Shown piece by piece: positions 17,061-26,495 of a stretch of 64,000 bases of DNA. The DNA is from Nocardiopsis ganjiahuensis DSM 45031. Lineage in GTDB: Bacteria > Actinomycetota > Actinomycetes > Streptosporangiales > Streptosporangiaceae. The notes under the pieces were generated by a model that was given only the letters and a program-made list of their open reading frames with translations, searched no databases and was not told where the DNA came from. The stretch is taken from contig NZ_ANBA01000008.1 in assembly GCF_000341085.1 (NCBI RefSeq), forward strand, positions 434,001-498,000. Direction: 5' to 3'. Every line of letters begins with the position of its first letter. The stretch's first letter is position 1. Position numbers and translations under genes: made by a program.

Positions 17061-18098
17061 ATGCGTTACCGCAATCTGGGCGCTAGTGGCCTGCTCGTGC
17101 CGGAACTGAGCCTGGGCACCGGCACCTTCGGGGGCAGCGGTCCCTTGTTCGGCGAGTGGGGGACCACCGGCACCGAACAGGCACGCCGCCTCGTGGACCT
17201 GAGCCTGGACGCGGGAGTGACCCTCTTCGACAGTGCCGACGTCTACTCCGACGGCGCCGCCGAGGAGGTGCTCGGACAGGCCGTGCAGGGCCGCCGCGAC
17301 CGGGTCCTGATCTCCACCAAGGTCGGCCTGCCCATGGGCGAGGGGCCCCAGGACGCGGGGACCTCGCGCTCACGGCTGATCCGCACCACCGAGGACGCCC
17401 TGCGCCGCCTAGGCACCGACCGAATCGACCTGCTCCAGCTCCACGCCTTCGACGCCTCGACCCCGGTGGAGGAGACCCTGTCCGCGCTGGACACGCTGGT
17501 GCGCGACGGCAAGGTGCGCTACGTGGGCGCGTCCAACTTCTCCGGCTGGCAGTTGATGAAGTCCTTGGCCTCCGCGGATCGGCTGCATCTGCCCCGGCAC
17601 GTGGCGCACCAGGTGTACTACTCGCTGGTGGGACGCGACTACGAGTGGGAGCTCATGCCACTGGGCCGCGACCAGGGGGTGGGCGCCCTGGTGTGGAGCC
17701 CGCTCGGCTGGGGTCGGCTCACCGGCCGGGTGCGCCGCGGTGTTCCGCTGCCCGAGCGCAGCCGCCTGCACCGCACCTCCGGCTTCGGCCCGCCGGTCGC
17801 CGAGGACCTGCTCTTCGACGTGGTGGACGTGCTGTTCGAGCTGGCCGCGGAGACCGGCAGGACCGTGCCCCAGGTCGCAATCAACTGGCTGCTGCGGCGG
17901 CCCACGGTGGCCTCGGTGATCATCGGGGCCCGTACCGAGGAGCAGTTGGTCGAGAACCTGGGCGCGGTGGGCTGGGAGCTGGACGCCGAGCAGGTGGCCC
18001 GGCTGGACGCGGTGAGCCGCCGCGAGGCGCCCTACCCCTACTACCCGTACCGCCGCCAGGAGGGGTTCGCCCGCCTGGACCCGCCGATGTTCGCCTGA
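17061..18098 (+). CDS. Aldo/keto reductase, MgrA/YdhF-like
   Basis: 345 residues. Tetrad residues are in TLFDSADVYSDG (Asp, Tyr), LISTKVGLPMG (Lys) and LLQLHAFDASTP (His). NADP-binding IIGARTEEQLVENLGAVGW is near the C-terminus, and the tail YPYYPYRRQEGFARLDPP is as in long-chain AKRs of the 12/14 type. A 21-bp terminator stem follows. Divergent from a TetR gene. Confidence 0.92.
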   Translation: MRYRNLGASGLLVPELSLGTGTFGGSGPLFGEWGTTGTEQARRLVDLSLDAGVTLFDSADVYSDGAAEEVLGQAVQGRRDRVLISTKVGLPMGEGPQDAGTSRSRLIRTTEDALRRLGTDRIDLLQLHAFDASTPVEETLSALDTLVRDGKVRYVGASNFSGWQLMKSLASADRLHLPRHVAHQVYYSLVGRDYEWELMPLGRDQGVGALVWSPLGWGRLTGRVRRGVPLPERSRLHRTSGFGPPVAEDLLFDVVDVLFELAAETGRTVPQVAINWLLRRPTVASVIIGARTEEQLVENLGAVGWELDAEQVARLDAVSRREAPYPYYPYRRQEGFARLDPPMFA

Positions 18099-18115
18099 GC
18101 GGACGGGCGCCCGGA

Positions 18116-18161
18116 CACGCACGCGGTCCGCCGGAGCCTCCTCCGGCGGACCGCGTGCGTG
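18116..18161. terminator. Bidirectional terminator hairpin
   Basis: A perfect 21-bp stem (arms 18116-18136 and 18141-18161) with a CCTC loop lies between the convergent aldo/keto reductase and GNAT genes. No long T-run follows, as is common in high-GC actinomycetes. Confidence 0.8.
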
Positions 18162-18234
18162 GGGCCGTCAAGCTGTGCGGCCGTCGTGGCGGCCGCCGGG
18201 TCCCGGTCGCGCCGGGACGCCGTTGGATCCCGGT

Positions 18235-18756
18235 TCAGCTGGGACGCAGGCGGAACACCTGCAAGCGCATGTCGTAGTACTTCTCGGTCTCGCCGACCCA
18301 CTCCATCCCGAGCCTGCGTGCGACGGCGATCGCCCGCTCGTTGCGGGGGCGTGCGACCGCGAACACCTCCTCGATCCCCTGCTTGAACGCCCAGCCGATG
18401 ATGGCCTTGCTCGCCTCGGTGGCGTAGCCCTGCCCCCACACGTCCGGACGCAGCGCCCAGGTCAGTTCGAAGTCCTCCTCGAAGGGCGGCAGCAGCTTCA
18501 GCGACAGCCCTCCCACCAGTTGTCCGTCTTCCTCACGGACGATCGCCCATCGCCCGGCGGGTGGGATCAGGTTCGGTCCCGCCTCGATCCAGGCGTGTAG
18601 CACCGAGCGCATCGCGCTGATGTCGGTCACCGGTTGCCACTCCGGCGTCAGCCAGTGCGCGACCTCCTCGGCCCCGTAGATCTGCAGGGCCGCGTCGGCA
18701 TCGCCCAGCTCCCACTCCCTGATCAGGAGTCGTTCGGTTGGCAGCTCAAGGCTCAT
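18235..18756 (-). CDS. GNAT-family N-acetyltransferase (RimJ/RimL-like)
   Basis: 173 residues starting MSLELPTERLLIREWELGDADA, the usual opening of RimJ/RimL-type acetyltransferases. The acetyl-CoA pyrophosphate loop is RPDVWGQGYATEASKAI, and the terminal strand NERAIAVARRLGMEWVGE follows. It would acetylate a protein N-terminus or small amine; the target is unknown. ATG 18756 is supported by the conserved N-terminus; the longer frame upstream carries no family features. Confidence 0.9.
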   Translation of the reverse strand: MSLELPTERLLIREWELGDADAALQIYGAEEVAHWLTPEWQPVTDISAMRSVLHAWIEAGPNLIPPAGRWAIVREEDGQLVGGLSLKLLPPFEEDFELTWALRPDVWGQGYATEASKAIIGWAFKQGIEEVFAVARPRNERAIAVARRLGMEWVGETEKYYDMRLQVFRLRPS

Positions 18757-18873
18757 ACCACAACGGTAACCCGGGACCAACCACCGGGACAGGGGGGTGG
18801 CACAAGAGTCTGAACTCCCTCCCCCGCAGGCCCTCCCGTCTCGCCGGACACAGAAACCCTCCGTTCGCACCCC

Positions 18874-19994
<1,121 letters not shown>

Positions 19995-20092
19995 CCCGGC
20001 CCCGGCCGGTGGCGCGCGACGGCCGGTTCCCGTCGCGGCCCTGTTCGGGCGACGCCGAACAGCACCGGCCCGCAGGGGCGCCACTGCCTGGA

Positions 20093-20133
20093 GGGGTGTC
20101 GGCCCCCGCCGCACGAACGGGGGCCGACGCCCC
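20093..20133 (+). terminator. Rho-independent terminator after the GH6 gene
   Basis: A 16-bp stem (20093-20108 with 20118-20133, one G-T pair), loop CCGCACGAA, followed by TTCCTTT. Confidence 0.8.
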
Positions 20134-20189
20134 TTCCTTTCCGGCCCCGCCTCCCGGCACCGCCCCGGGCGCGTCCGGCCGGACGCGCC

Positions 20190-20560
20190 TTCCGGAGCGA
20201 CCAGTAGGAGGCGCTCGGCAGGAGCAGCCCGAAGGTGAGAGCGAACCAGGCCACCCCGAGCAGGGCCGCCAGGACGAGCCCCGCTCCGAGGGAGCGCCCC
20301 CGCCCCGTGCGCTGGCGCAGGACCTAGAACAGGGAGAACGCCGCCGGAAGGACACCGAGGACCGCCAGCGCCTGCGCCGCCTGGACCGTCCGGATCACCA
20401 CCGGTGACACGTCCTGGAGCCCGGTGACGGTCAGGACGATCACGGTCCAGGCGACGACGCGCCCACCACGCAGGCCGAGGCGAAGCCGATCTCCCGGACC
20501 CGGTCGCCGGCCACGCGCACGGCGATGGTCCGCTGCCCCCGACCTCCCGCCACACCCAGG
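20190..20560 (-). pseudogene. Decayed membrane-domain gene (serine-hydrolase C-terminus type)
   Basis: Translating the minus strand in pieces gives TIAVRVAGDRVREIGFAS, then in another frame VVAWTVIVLTVTGLQDVSP and QALAVLGVLPAAFSLF ending at a TAG (20324-20326), then GAGLVLAALLGVAWFALTFG. These hydrophobic helices resemble the C-terminal membrane part of class C beta-lactamase-like serine hydrolases. At least one frameshift and one internal stop break it, and the N-terminal catalytic domain is gone. A 22-bp GC-rich palindrome at 20168-20189 looks like its old terminator. The assignment to serine hydrolases is a guess from helix pattern. Confidence 0.45.
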
Positions 20561-20895
20561 GTCCGGTCTCCTCGTAGGCGCCGGGGGCGGCGGATCCTCC
20601 TCTCATGCCGGATGTCAGAAACACACCGGCATCGCACCCGGTCCCGTTTCCTCCAGGATCTCGTGAGCCGAGGTGCCGGAAGGCCGTGTCTGGGCGAGCG
20701 ACGGCACTGCACTGCACTGCACTGCACTGCACTGCACTGCACTGGCGAAGCATGCGGGCCTTCCGCGCCCTCTTGCAGGGTCAACCACCCATATCCTCGA
20801 ACTCCGCAAGGAGACAGCGAAAATACTTTCCCATCCGCGTCTTTTTCTTGCCATCATGTGACTTGCCCTTACTTCCGGCACGAGGAGCTCCCTGC
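20561..20895. other. Non-coding leader of the GH13 gene
   Basis: No gene is supported here. The stretch holds the (GCACT)10 microsatellite and, after it, an AT-richer segment (about 20800-20880) containing two CTTGCC copies (20856 and 20871 areas) just before the GH13 start. Open frames through the microsatellite exist in all phases only because a pentamer without stop codons reads through. Confidence 0.5.
20704..20753. repeat. Pentanucleotide microsatellite (GCACT)10
   Basis: Ten perfect head-to-tail copies of GCACT (equally CACTG/ACTGC by phase). It lies 143 bp upstream of the GH13 start codon, in non-coding DNA. Such perfect short repeats are rare in high-GC genomes and prone to slipped-strand length change. 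Confidence 0.95.
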
Positions 20896-22725
20896 ATGCT
20901 GTTCAGTCACGACCCCCACCACGACGGGTCGTCCGATTACGTGACCCTCGACGGGACCCGGGCGCACCTGCGGGTGCGGGTCCCGGGTGGCGCGGACGCG
21001 GTGTACGCGAACGTGGTGGAGGACGGCGAGGCGGGCCTGGTCGAGGGCGAGCTGGAACGCACCGAGGACGGGGTCAGCTGGTTCACCGTGGAGATCCCCC
21101 TCCAGCCCGTGGTGACCTCCTACCGGTTCGCGATCGTGCGCGAGCGCCGCTACACCTGGCTCGACCAGGCCGGCGCACACGACCACGAGGTCACCGACGA
21201 CGGCAACTTCCGACTGGTCAACGCCCCTGCCCCGCCCTCCTGGGTGCCCGGGACCACCGTCTACCAGATCTTCCCGGACCGGTTCGCCCGCGACGACGAC
21301 TCCGTCGAACCGCTCTCCGAGCACCCCGACTGGGCGGTCCCCCGCGCCTGGGACGACGAGCCCGCCGGGTTCGGCCCGGACGCGCCCGCGGAGTACTACG
21401 GCGGCACCCTGGAGGGCGTGCGCCGCCACCTGGACCACCTGGCCGGCCTCGGCGCGGAGGTGGTGTACCTGACCCCGTTCTTCCCGGCCCGCTCCACCCA
21501 CCGCTACGACGCCTCCAGCTTCACCGAGGTGGACCCCCTGCTCGGCGGCGACGCGGCCCTGCGCGCCCTGACCCGGGAGGCGCACGCGCGCGGCATGAAG
21601 GTGATGGGCGACCTGACCACCAACCACACCGGCGCCGAGCACGAGTGGTTTCTGGCCGCCCAGGCCGACCCGGCCTCGGAGGAGGCGGGGTACTACTACT
21701 TCGACGAGCACCCCGACGACTACGTGAGCTGGCTGGGCGTGCGTTCGCTGCCCAAGCTCGACTACTCCTCCGCCGCGCTGCGCGAGCGCGTGTACGGCGC
21801 CGACGACTCGGTGCTGGTGGACCGTCTGGGCGGCGAGGAGGGCCTGGACGGCTGGCGGATCGACGTGGCCAACATGACCGGCCGCCTGGGCGCCCAGGAC
21901 GTCAACCACGAGGTCTCCGGCGAGATCGCCGCCAGGATGCGCGAGGCGGCCCCGCAGGCGTGGCTGCTGGCCGAGCACTTCTACGACGCCGGGCCCGACA
22001 CCCGCCACGACGGCTGGCACGGCGTGATGAACTACGCCGGGTTCACCCGGCCGGTGTGGGCCTGGCTGAACACCGGCCCGGAAGGGGTGCGGTACGCGGC
22101 CACGCACACGTCGGCGCCACTGCCCCGCAGCGGTGCGGCCGAGGCCGTGCGGGCGATGCGGGCCACCAACGCGGGGCTGCCCTGGCGGGTGCGTACGCAC
22201 AGCGTGAACGCGCTGAGCACCCACGACTCCGCGCGTTTTCGCACCGTGGTGGCCGACCCGGTGCTCCAGGCGGTGGGTGTGGCCGCGCAGGCCACGCTGC
22301 CGGGGGTGCCGTTCGTGTTCGCCGGGGACGAGATCGGGCTGGAGGGCCGTGACGGGGAGAATTCGCGGCGCACGATGCCCTGGCACCGCCCCGGGGACTG
22401 GGACCGTCGGGTGCTGGACTCGCACCGCCGCCTGCTCGCCCTGCACCGGGACCTGCCCGCCCTCCAGAGCGGCGGGCTGCGCTGGCTGGACGCGGGCGAG
22501 CACCACATGACGTTCCTGCGGACCCTGGGCGAGCAGGTGGTCCTGGTGCACCTGACCGACGGCCCGCACGGGGAGCGGATGGCCTCCCCGGGCGAGCTGG
22601 ACGCGGTCGGCCTGGAGGTCGTGGACAGCGACGGCGGGGTGCGGGTCCAGCTCGACGGCAAGGTGACCCTGTCCGCCGAGGGCCCGGGCTACGCGGTGGC
22701 GGTCGGGACCCGCGCCGCGGCCTGA
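20896..22725 (+). CDS. Glycoside hydrolase family 13 enzyme (cyclomaltodextrinase/alpha-glucosidase type)
   Basis: 609 residues, intracellular (no signal peptide). An N-terminal beta-domain of about 110 residues (GTRAHLRVRVPGGADAVYAN) precedes the barrel, as in neopullulanase/cyclomaltodextrinase enzymes. All four GH13 regions are present: GDLTTNH, GWRIDVANM with the nucleophile Asp, LLAEHF with the acid Glu, and LSTHDSAR. The start ATG 20896 has GAGGAG upstream. It probably hydrolyses malto-oligosaccharides in the cytoplasm. The gene stands alone, without transporter genes nearby. Confidence 0.92.
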   Translation: MLFSHDPHHDGSSDYVTLDGTRAHLRVRVPGGADAVYANVVEDGEAGLVEGELERTEDGVSWFTVEIPLQPVVTSYRFAIVRERRYTWLDQAGAHDHEVTDDGNFRLVNAPAPPSWVPGTTVYQIFPDRFARDDDSVEPLSEHPDWAVPRAWDDEPAGFGPDAPAEYYGGTLEGVRRHLDHLAGLGAEVVYLTPFFPARSTHRYDASSFTEVDPLLGGDAALRALTREAHARGMKVMGDLTTNHTGAEHEWFLAAQADPASEEAGYYYFDEHPDDYVSWLGVRSLPKLDYSSAALRERVYGADDSVLVDRLGGEEGLDGWRIDVANMTGRLGAQDVNHEVSGEIAARMREAAPQAWLLAEHFYDAGPDTRHDGWHGVMNYAGFTRPVWAWLNTGPEGVRYAATHTSAPLPRSGAAEAVRAMRATNAGLPWRVRTHSVNALSTHDSARFRTVVADPVLQAVGVAAQATLPGVPFVFAGDEIGLEGRDGENSRRTMPWHRPGDWDRRVLDSHRRLLALHRDLPALQSGGLRWLDAGEHHMTFLRTLGEQVVLVHLTDGPHGERMASPGELDAVGLEVVDSDGGVRVQLDGKVTLSAEGPGYAVAVGTRAAA

Positions 22726-22782
22726 GAGGAAGGACGGGCCGGGCACTCCGACGGGCCCGGCCCGTCCCGGCGCCCCGCACGT

Positions 22783-22866
22783 ACCGGCCGCGGGCGCTCG
22801 GGACCGGCCGCGGGCGCTCGGGACCGGCTGCGGGCGCTCGGGACCGGCCGCGGGCGCTCGGGACCG
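22783..22866. repeat. 20-bp tandem repeat, 4.2 copies
   Basis: Unit ACCGGCCGCGGGCGCTCGGG repeated four times plus a partial ACCG; one copy has GGCTG in place of GGCCG. It fills the gap between the convergent GH13 and thioesterase genes. Each unit contains CCGCGG and can fold weakly, so it may act in termination. Confidence 0.95.
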
Positions 22867-22905
22867 ACAGGAGCCCGGGTGGCGGTCGGAGGCGGCGCGG
22901 ACGGG

Positions 22906-23652
22906 TCAGCCGAGGAGGGGCTCGACGTCCTTGACGATGCGGGAGACCACGTCGGCGGTGCGGCCGGTGAAGTAGAAGTGGTCACCGGGCAGGGTGTGGT
23001 GGGCGAAGCCGCCCTCGACGTGGCGGGCCCAGCCCGCGAGGCGTTCGGGGGTCATGCCCCGGTCCTCGGAGCCGCCGAAGACCGACAGCGGGACCCGGAG
23101 CGGCGGGGCCTGGGGGTCGGGGCTCCAGGTGTCGACCAGTTCCAGGTCGGCGCGCATCAGCGGCTCGACGTAGGACCACAGGTCGGGATCCTCCAGCGCG
23201 TGCCTGGAGGTGCCTCCCATGCGGACGATGGCCTCGCGCAGGCGCTCGGCGGAGACCAGGTGGCGGGGTTCGGCGCGCTCGGGCCCGCGTTCGGGGCTCC
23301 AGGCGGAGGCGCCCAGCCAGACCGGCGGATTCCCGTGATCGGTCAGGCGGCGGGTGAGCTCGTAGGCGACCAGTGCGCCCATGCTGTGGCCGAAGAGGCC
23401 GAAGGGTCGGTCGAGCTCAGGGCGAATCACCTCGTGCATGCGCTCGGCCAGGGCCCCGGCGTCGCGGACGGGCTCCTCGGCGACGCTGCGGGCGCGGCCG
23501 GGGGCGTCCAGGAGGCAGACCTCCCAGTCCGCGGGGAAGTGCCGCACCCAGCCCCGGTACCCGAGGTGGGAGCCGCCCGCGTGGTGAAGGACGAAGAGCC
23601 GGAAACGGCTGTCGGGAACGGGTCTGAGCCGGGTCAGGGCGCCCTCGTGCAC
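22906..23652 (-). CDS. Type II thioesterase (alpha/beta hydrolase)
   Basis: 248 residues. Typical editing thioesterase of NRPS/PKS systems: FRLFVLHHAGGSHLGYRGW at the N-terminus, the nucleophile elbow FGLFGHSMGALVAYEL with the catalytic Ser, Asp region VPLSVFGGSEDRGMTPERL, and the catalytic His in LPGDHFYF. GTG 23652 has GAGGAGATCC upstream. No assembly-line gene lies within the window, so it is an orphan here and may serve a cluster elsewhere. Two TACC-N4-GGTA sites lie directly upstream. Confidence 0.9.
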   Translation of the reverse strand: MHEGALTRLRPVPDSRFRLFVLHHAGGSHLGYRGWVRHFPADWEVCLLDAPGRARSVAEEPVRDAGALAERMHEVIRPELDRPFGLFGHSMGALVAYELTRRLTDHGNPPVWLGASAWSPERGPERAEPRHLVSAERLREAIVRMGGTSRHALEDPDLWSYVEPLMRADLELVDTWSPDPQAPPLRVPLSVFGGSEDRGMTPERLAGWARHVEGGFAHHTLPGDHFYFTGRTADVVSRIVKDVEPLLG

Positions 23653-24070
23653 GGATCTCCTCGTCTTTCTACCGTCGGGTAACAACGAGAACCTACCAGC
23701 CGGTAATAAGCCTTGGGCAACTCGTCGGACTCGCTCGACTCCCCCGCGTGAGCACCGCCACAGCCCACCCGCCTCCTCCGTTCCGCCGCCCCGAGGCCCT
23801 GACCGGAAACGGCCTCCCCTCCACGGTGACAAAGGTCGGCGAAGGGTACGAATCATGTGCACCACCCTCACCCCCGGCGACACGGGTACCAGTTGTCCAC
23901 AGGGCGTCCCCGTGCAGGTGGCCACAGAGCGGCCGTGTGCTGTGGTCCGGACCTGTTCAGGGGGTCCGGGGAGGTGCCCGCCCCGGCGGGCCCGCGCCCG
24001 CTCCACGCTCCCACGTCCGTCCCGGCCCCCACCCCTTTCACCCCACCCGCCCCACCGCTGCGAGGTCCCC
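23653..24070. other. Divergent intergenic region between thioesterase and penicillin acylase
   Basis: No gene recognised. The left third carries the doubled TACC-N4-GGTA motif. The remainder is GC-rich and open in several frames, including in frame with the acylase from 23855, but shows no signal peptide or family similarity, so it is treated as leader. Confidence 0.5.
23670..23705. promoter_or_regulatory. Tandem TACC-N4-GGTA operator candidate
   Basis: Two 12-bp palindromes, TACCGTCGGGTA (23670-23681) and TACCAGCCGGTA (23694-23705), are 24 bp apart centre to centre. They sit within 20-55 bp of the thioesterase start, in promoter position. The regulator is not adjacent. Confidence 0.55.
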
Positions 24071-26470
24071 ATGGAACACACCCACGTCGTCGACGGGCTC
24101 CGCGCCCCGGTCGAGGTGGTGTACGACCGCTGGGGTGTGCCGCACGTACGCGCGCACAGCGCCGACGACGCGTTCGTCGCGCAGGGCTTCACCGCCGCCC
24201 GGGACCGGCTCTTCCAGCTCGACCTGTGGCGGCGGCGCGGGCTGGGGCTGCTCTCCGAAGTACTCGGGCAGCGCTACCTGGAACAGGACCGCGCGGCCCG
24301 GCTCTTCCTCTACCGGGGCGACATGGACGCCGAGTGGGCCGCCTACGGAGAGGGGGTGCGCGAGGTGGCCGAACGCTTCACCGCCGGGATCAACACCTAC
24401 GTCGGACTCACCGAACTCGAACCCGCCCTGCTCGGCCCCGAGTTCGACGCCCTCGGCTTCACCCCGAGCCGCTGGGCACCCGAGGACCTGGCCCGCATCC
24501 GCTCCCACGGCCTCTACGCCAACGCGGAGAAGGAACTGGCCCGCGCCATCACCCTGCGCGACCTGGGGCCCGAGGCCGAGGACCTGCGCGCGGTCCGTGA
24601 ACCCGAAGGCCCCCTGGACGTGCCCGAGGGCCTGGACCTGGACGTGTTCCATCCCGGGGTCCTGGACGTGTACCGGCTGGCCTGCTCCCCCGTGGACCTG
24701 ACCGGGATCGGGACGCCGCCCGGAACCGGGGCTCCGTCCGAGCCGGCGCACCCGTCCGGAACCGGGGACCGGCCCGGCGCCGGAGAGCGCCCGGCCCCGC
24801 TCGAACCCGACGGCAGCAACAACTGGGTGATCGGTGCCGAACGCACCGCCACCGGACGCCCGATCCTGGCCAACGACCCCCACCGCGCGATCGGCAGTCC
24901 CGCCCTGCGCTACATCAGCCACCTGAGCTGCCCGGAGTTCGACGTGATCGGGGCGGGCGAACCCGCGCTGCCGGGGATCTCCATCGGGCACAACGGCCGT
25001 GTCGCCTTCGGCCTGACCGTCTTCCCCGTCGACCAGGAGGACCTGTACGTCTACGAACTCCACCCCGACGACCCCGGGCGGTACCGCTACCGCGGCGGCT
25101 GGCGGGCCGTGGACACGGTCACCGAACACGTGCCCGTCCGGGGCGGCCCCGACCAGGAGGTGAAGCTGGACTTCACCGTGCACGGACCGCTCGTGCACAC
25201 CGACCGTCGACGCCGCGCCGCCTTCGCGGTGCGCGCTGCCTGGCTGGGCCCCGGGATGGCCCCCTACCTGGGCAGTGTCCAGTACATGCGGGCCCGCGAC
25301 AGCCGCGGGTTCCGCGACGCCATGCGGGTGTGGGGCGCCCCCGGCGAGAACCAGGTGTACGCCGACGCCGAGGGGTTCGGCTGGATCGCCGCGGGCCGGG
25401 TACCGGTCCGGCCGAACTGGGACGGCACCCTGCCCGTGCCCGGGGACGGCAGCCACGAGTGGGCGGGCTTCCACTCCGGTGGGGAACTGCCCGCGGTGCA
25501 CCGGCCCGAACAGGGGTGGTTCGCCTCCGCCAACGAACACAACACCGGCCGCGCGCCCGGATGGAAACCGTTCACCGTGACCAGGGACTGGGCGGCGCCG
25601 CTGCGCTACGAACGCATCGCGGAGGAACTGTCGGCGCGCACCGACTGGACGGTTCAGGACGCCTGCCGCCTGCAGAACGACCACGTCAGCCCGGCCGCGC
25701 GCGCCGCACTCGCGGTGCTGGACCAGTTGCCGGACACCGCCCCGGGGGCCGCCGAGGCCCTCGAACTCCTGCGCGGCCGGAGCAGCCGCCCGTGGGACGG
25801 GACGATGGCGGTCGACCTGCCCCAGCCCACGCTGTTCGAGCACTGGTTCCGCCGCCGCCTGCGCCCGGCCCTGCTACACGACCGCCTGCTGCCGCTGGTC
25901 GGCCCGGAACGGGTCGGGGAGGCGGTGCGCGCGGTCTCCCCCGACGAGAACGTGGCGGGCGATCCGCGCACGGGTCTGCGCCTGCTGGCGGAGGCGGTCC
26001 TGAGCGAGGAGGGCCGGTCCCTGGTGGCGCGCACGCTGGGCCTGGCCTACCTGGACCTGGTGGAACGGCACGGCCCGCCCGGTGCCGCCTGGCACTGGGG
26101 CGAGCACCACTTCGCCCGGCTCGACCACCCGCTCGCCCGAGCCGGGACCCCTCCGGCCTGGGCCGAGGGGCGGCGTGTCGCCCGCCCCGGCAGCGCGGAC
26201 ACCGTCGACCTGACCGCCTACGACGGCTCCGGCCGCCAGTACCACGGCGCGTCCTTCCGGATCGTGGTCGACGTCGGAGACTGGGACGGGTCCGTGGCGG
26301 TCAACGCCCCCGGCCAGTCCGGGGACCCCCGCAGCCCGCACCACGACGACCTCACCGGCCTGTGGTCCCGGGGCCGCTACTTCCCGCTCCTCTACTCACG
26401 CGAGGCCGTTGACCGCCACCGCGAGACCACGCTGCGCCTGCTTCCCCGCACCACCGCGCGGACCGGCTGA
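24071..26470 (+). CDS. Penicillin acylase family protein
   Basis: 799 residues of the N-terminal-nucleophile hydrolase family, made as a precursor that self-cleaves into two subunits. The alpha part starts VVDGLRAPVEVVYDRWGVPHVRA; a Gly/Pro-rich linker (about 216-245) leads to the cleavage site EPDGSNNWVIG, where Ser249 becomes the nucleophile. Further landmarks are ANDPHRAIGSPALRY and the beta-subunit Asn in NEHNTGR. No signal peptide precedes the family start at ATG 24071, so it may be cytoplasmic, unlike classical penicillin G acylase. Substrates could be acyl-homoserine lactones or other N-acyl compounds. Confidence 0.92.
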   Translation: MEHTHVVDGLRAPVEVVYDRWGVPHVRAHSADDAFVAQGFTAARDRLFQLDLWRRRGLGLLSEVLGQRYLEQDRAARLFLYRGDMDAEWAAYGEGVREVAERFTAGINTYVGLTELEPALLGPEFDALGFTPSRWAPEDLARIRSHGLYANAEKELARAITLRDLGPEAEDLRAVREPEGPLDVPEGLDLDVFHPGVLDVYRLACSPVDLTGIGTPPGTGAPSEPAHPSGTGDRPGAGERPAPLEPDGSNNWVIGAERTATGRPILANDPHRAIGSPALRYISHLSCPEFDVIGAGEPALPGISIGHNGRVAFGLTVFPVDQEDLYVYELHPDDPGRYRYRGGWRAVDTVTEHVPVRGGPDQEVKLDFTVHGPLVHTDRRRRAAFAVRAAWLGPGMAPYLGSVQYMRARDSRGFRDAMRVWGAPGENQVYADAEGFGWIAAGRVPVRPNWDGTLPVPGDGSHEWAGFHSGGELPAVHRPEQGWFASANEHNTGRAPGWKPFTVTRDWAAPLRYERIAEELSARTDWTVQDACRLQNDHVSPAARAALAVLDQLPDTAPGAAEALELLRGRSSRPWDGTMAVDLPQPTLFEHWFRRRLRPALLHDRLLPLVGPERVGEAVRAVSPDENVAGDPRTGLRLLAEAVLSEEGRSLVARTLGLAYLDLVERHGPPGAAWHWGEHHFARLDHPLARAGTPPAWAEGRRVARPGSADTVDLTAYDGSGRQYHGASFRIVVDVGDWDGSVAVNAPGQSGDPRSPHHDDLTGLWSRGRYFPLLYSREAVDRHRETTLRLLPRTTARTG

Positions 26471-26495
26471 GGGTTCGCACCGGGGTCGGCCGCCC

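Noticed and set aside
20704-20753. Short repeats considered as a CRISPR array
   Set aside because: Repeats are contiguous with no spacers; no cas genes in the window.
20615-20900. Open frames crossing the GCACT repeat on both strands
   Set aside because: A five-base repeat without stop codons is read as repeating CTALH/QCSAV peptides in every phase; no gene features.
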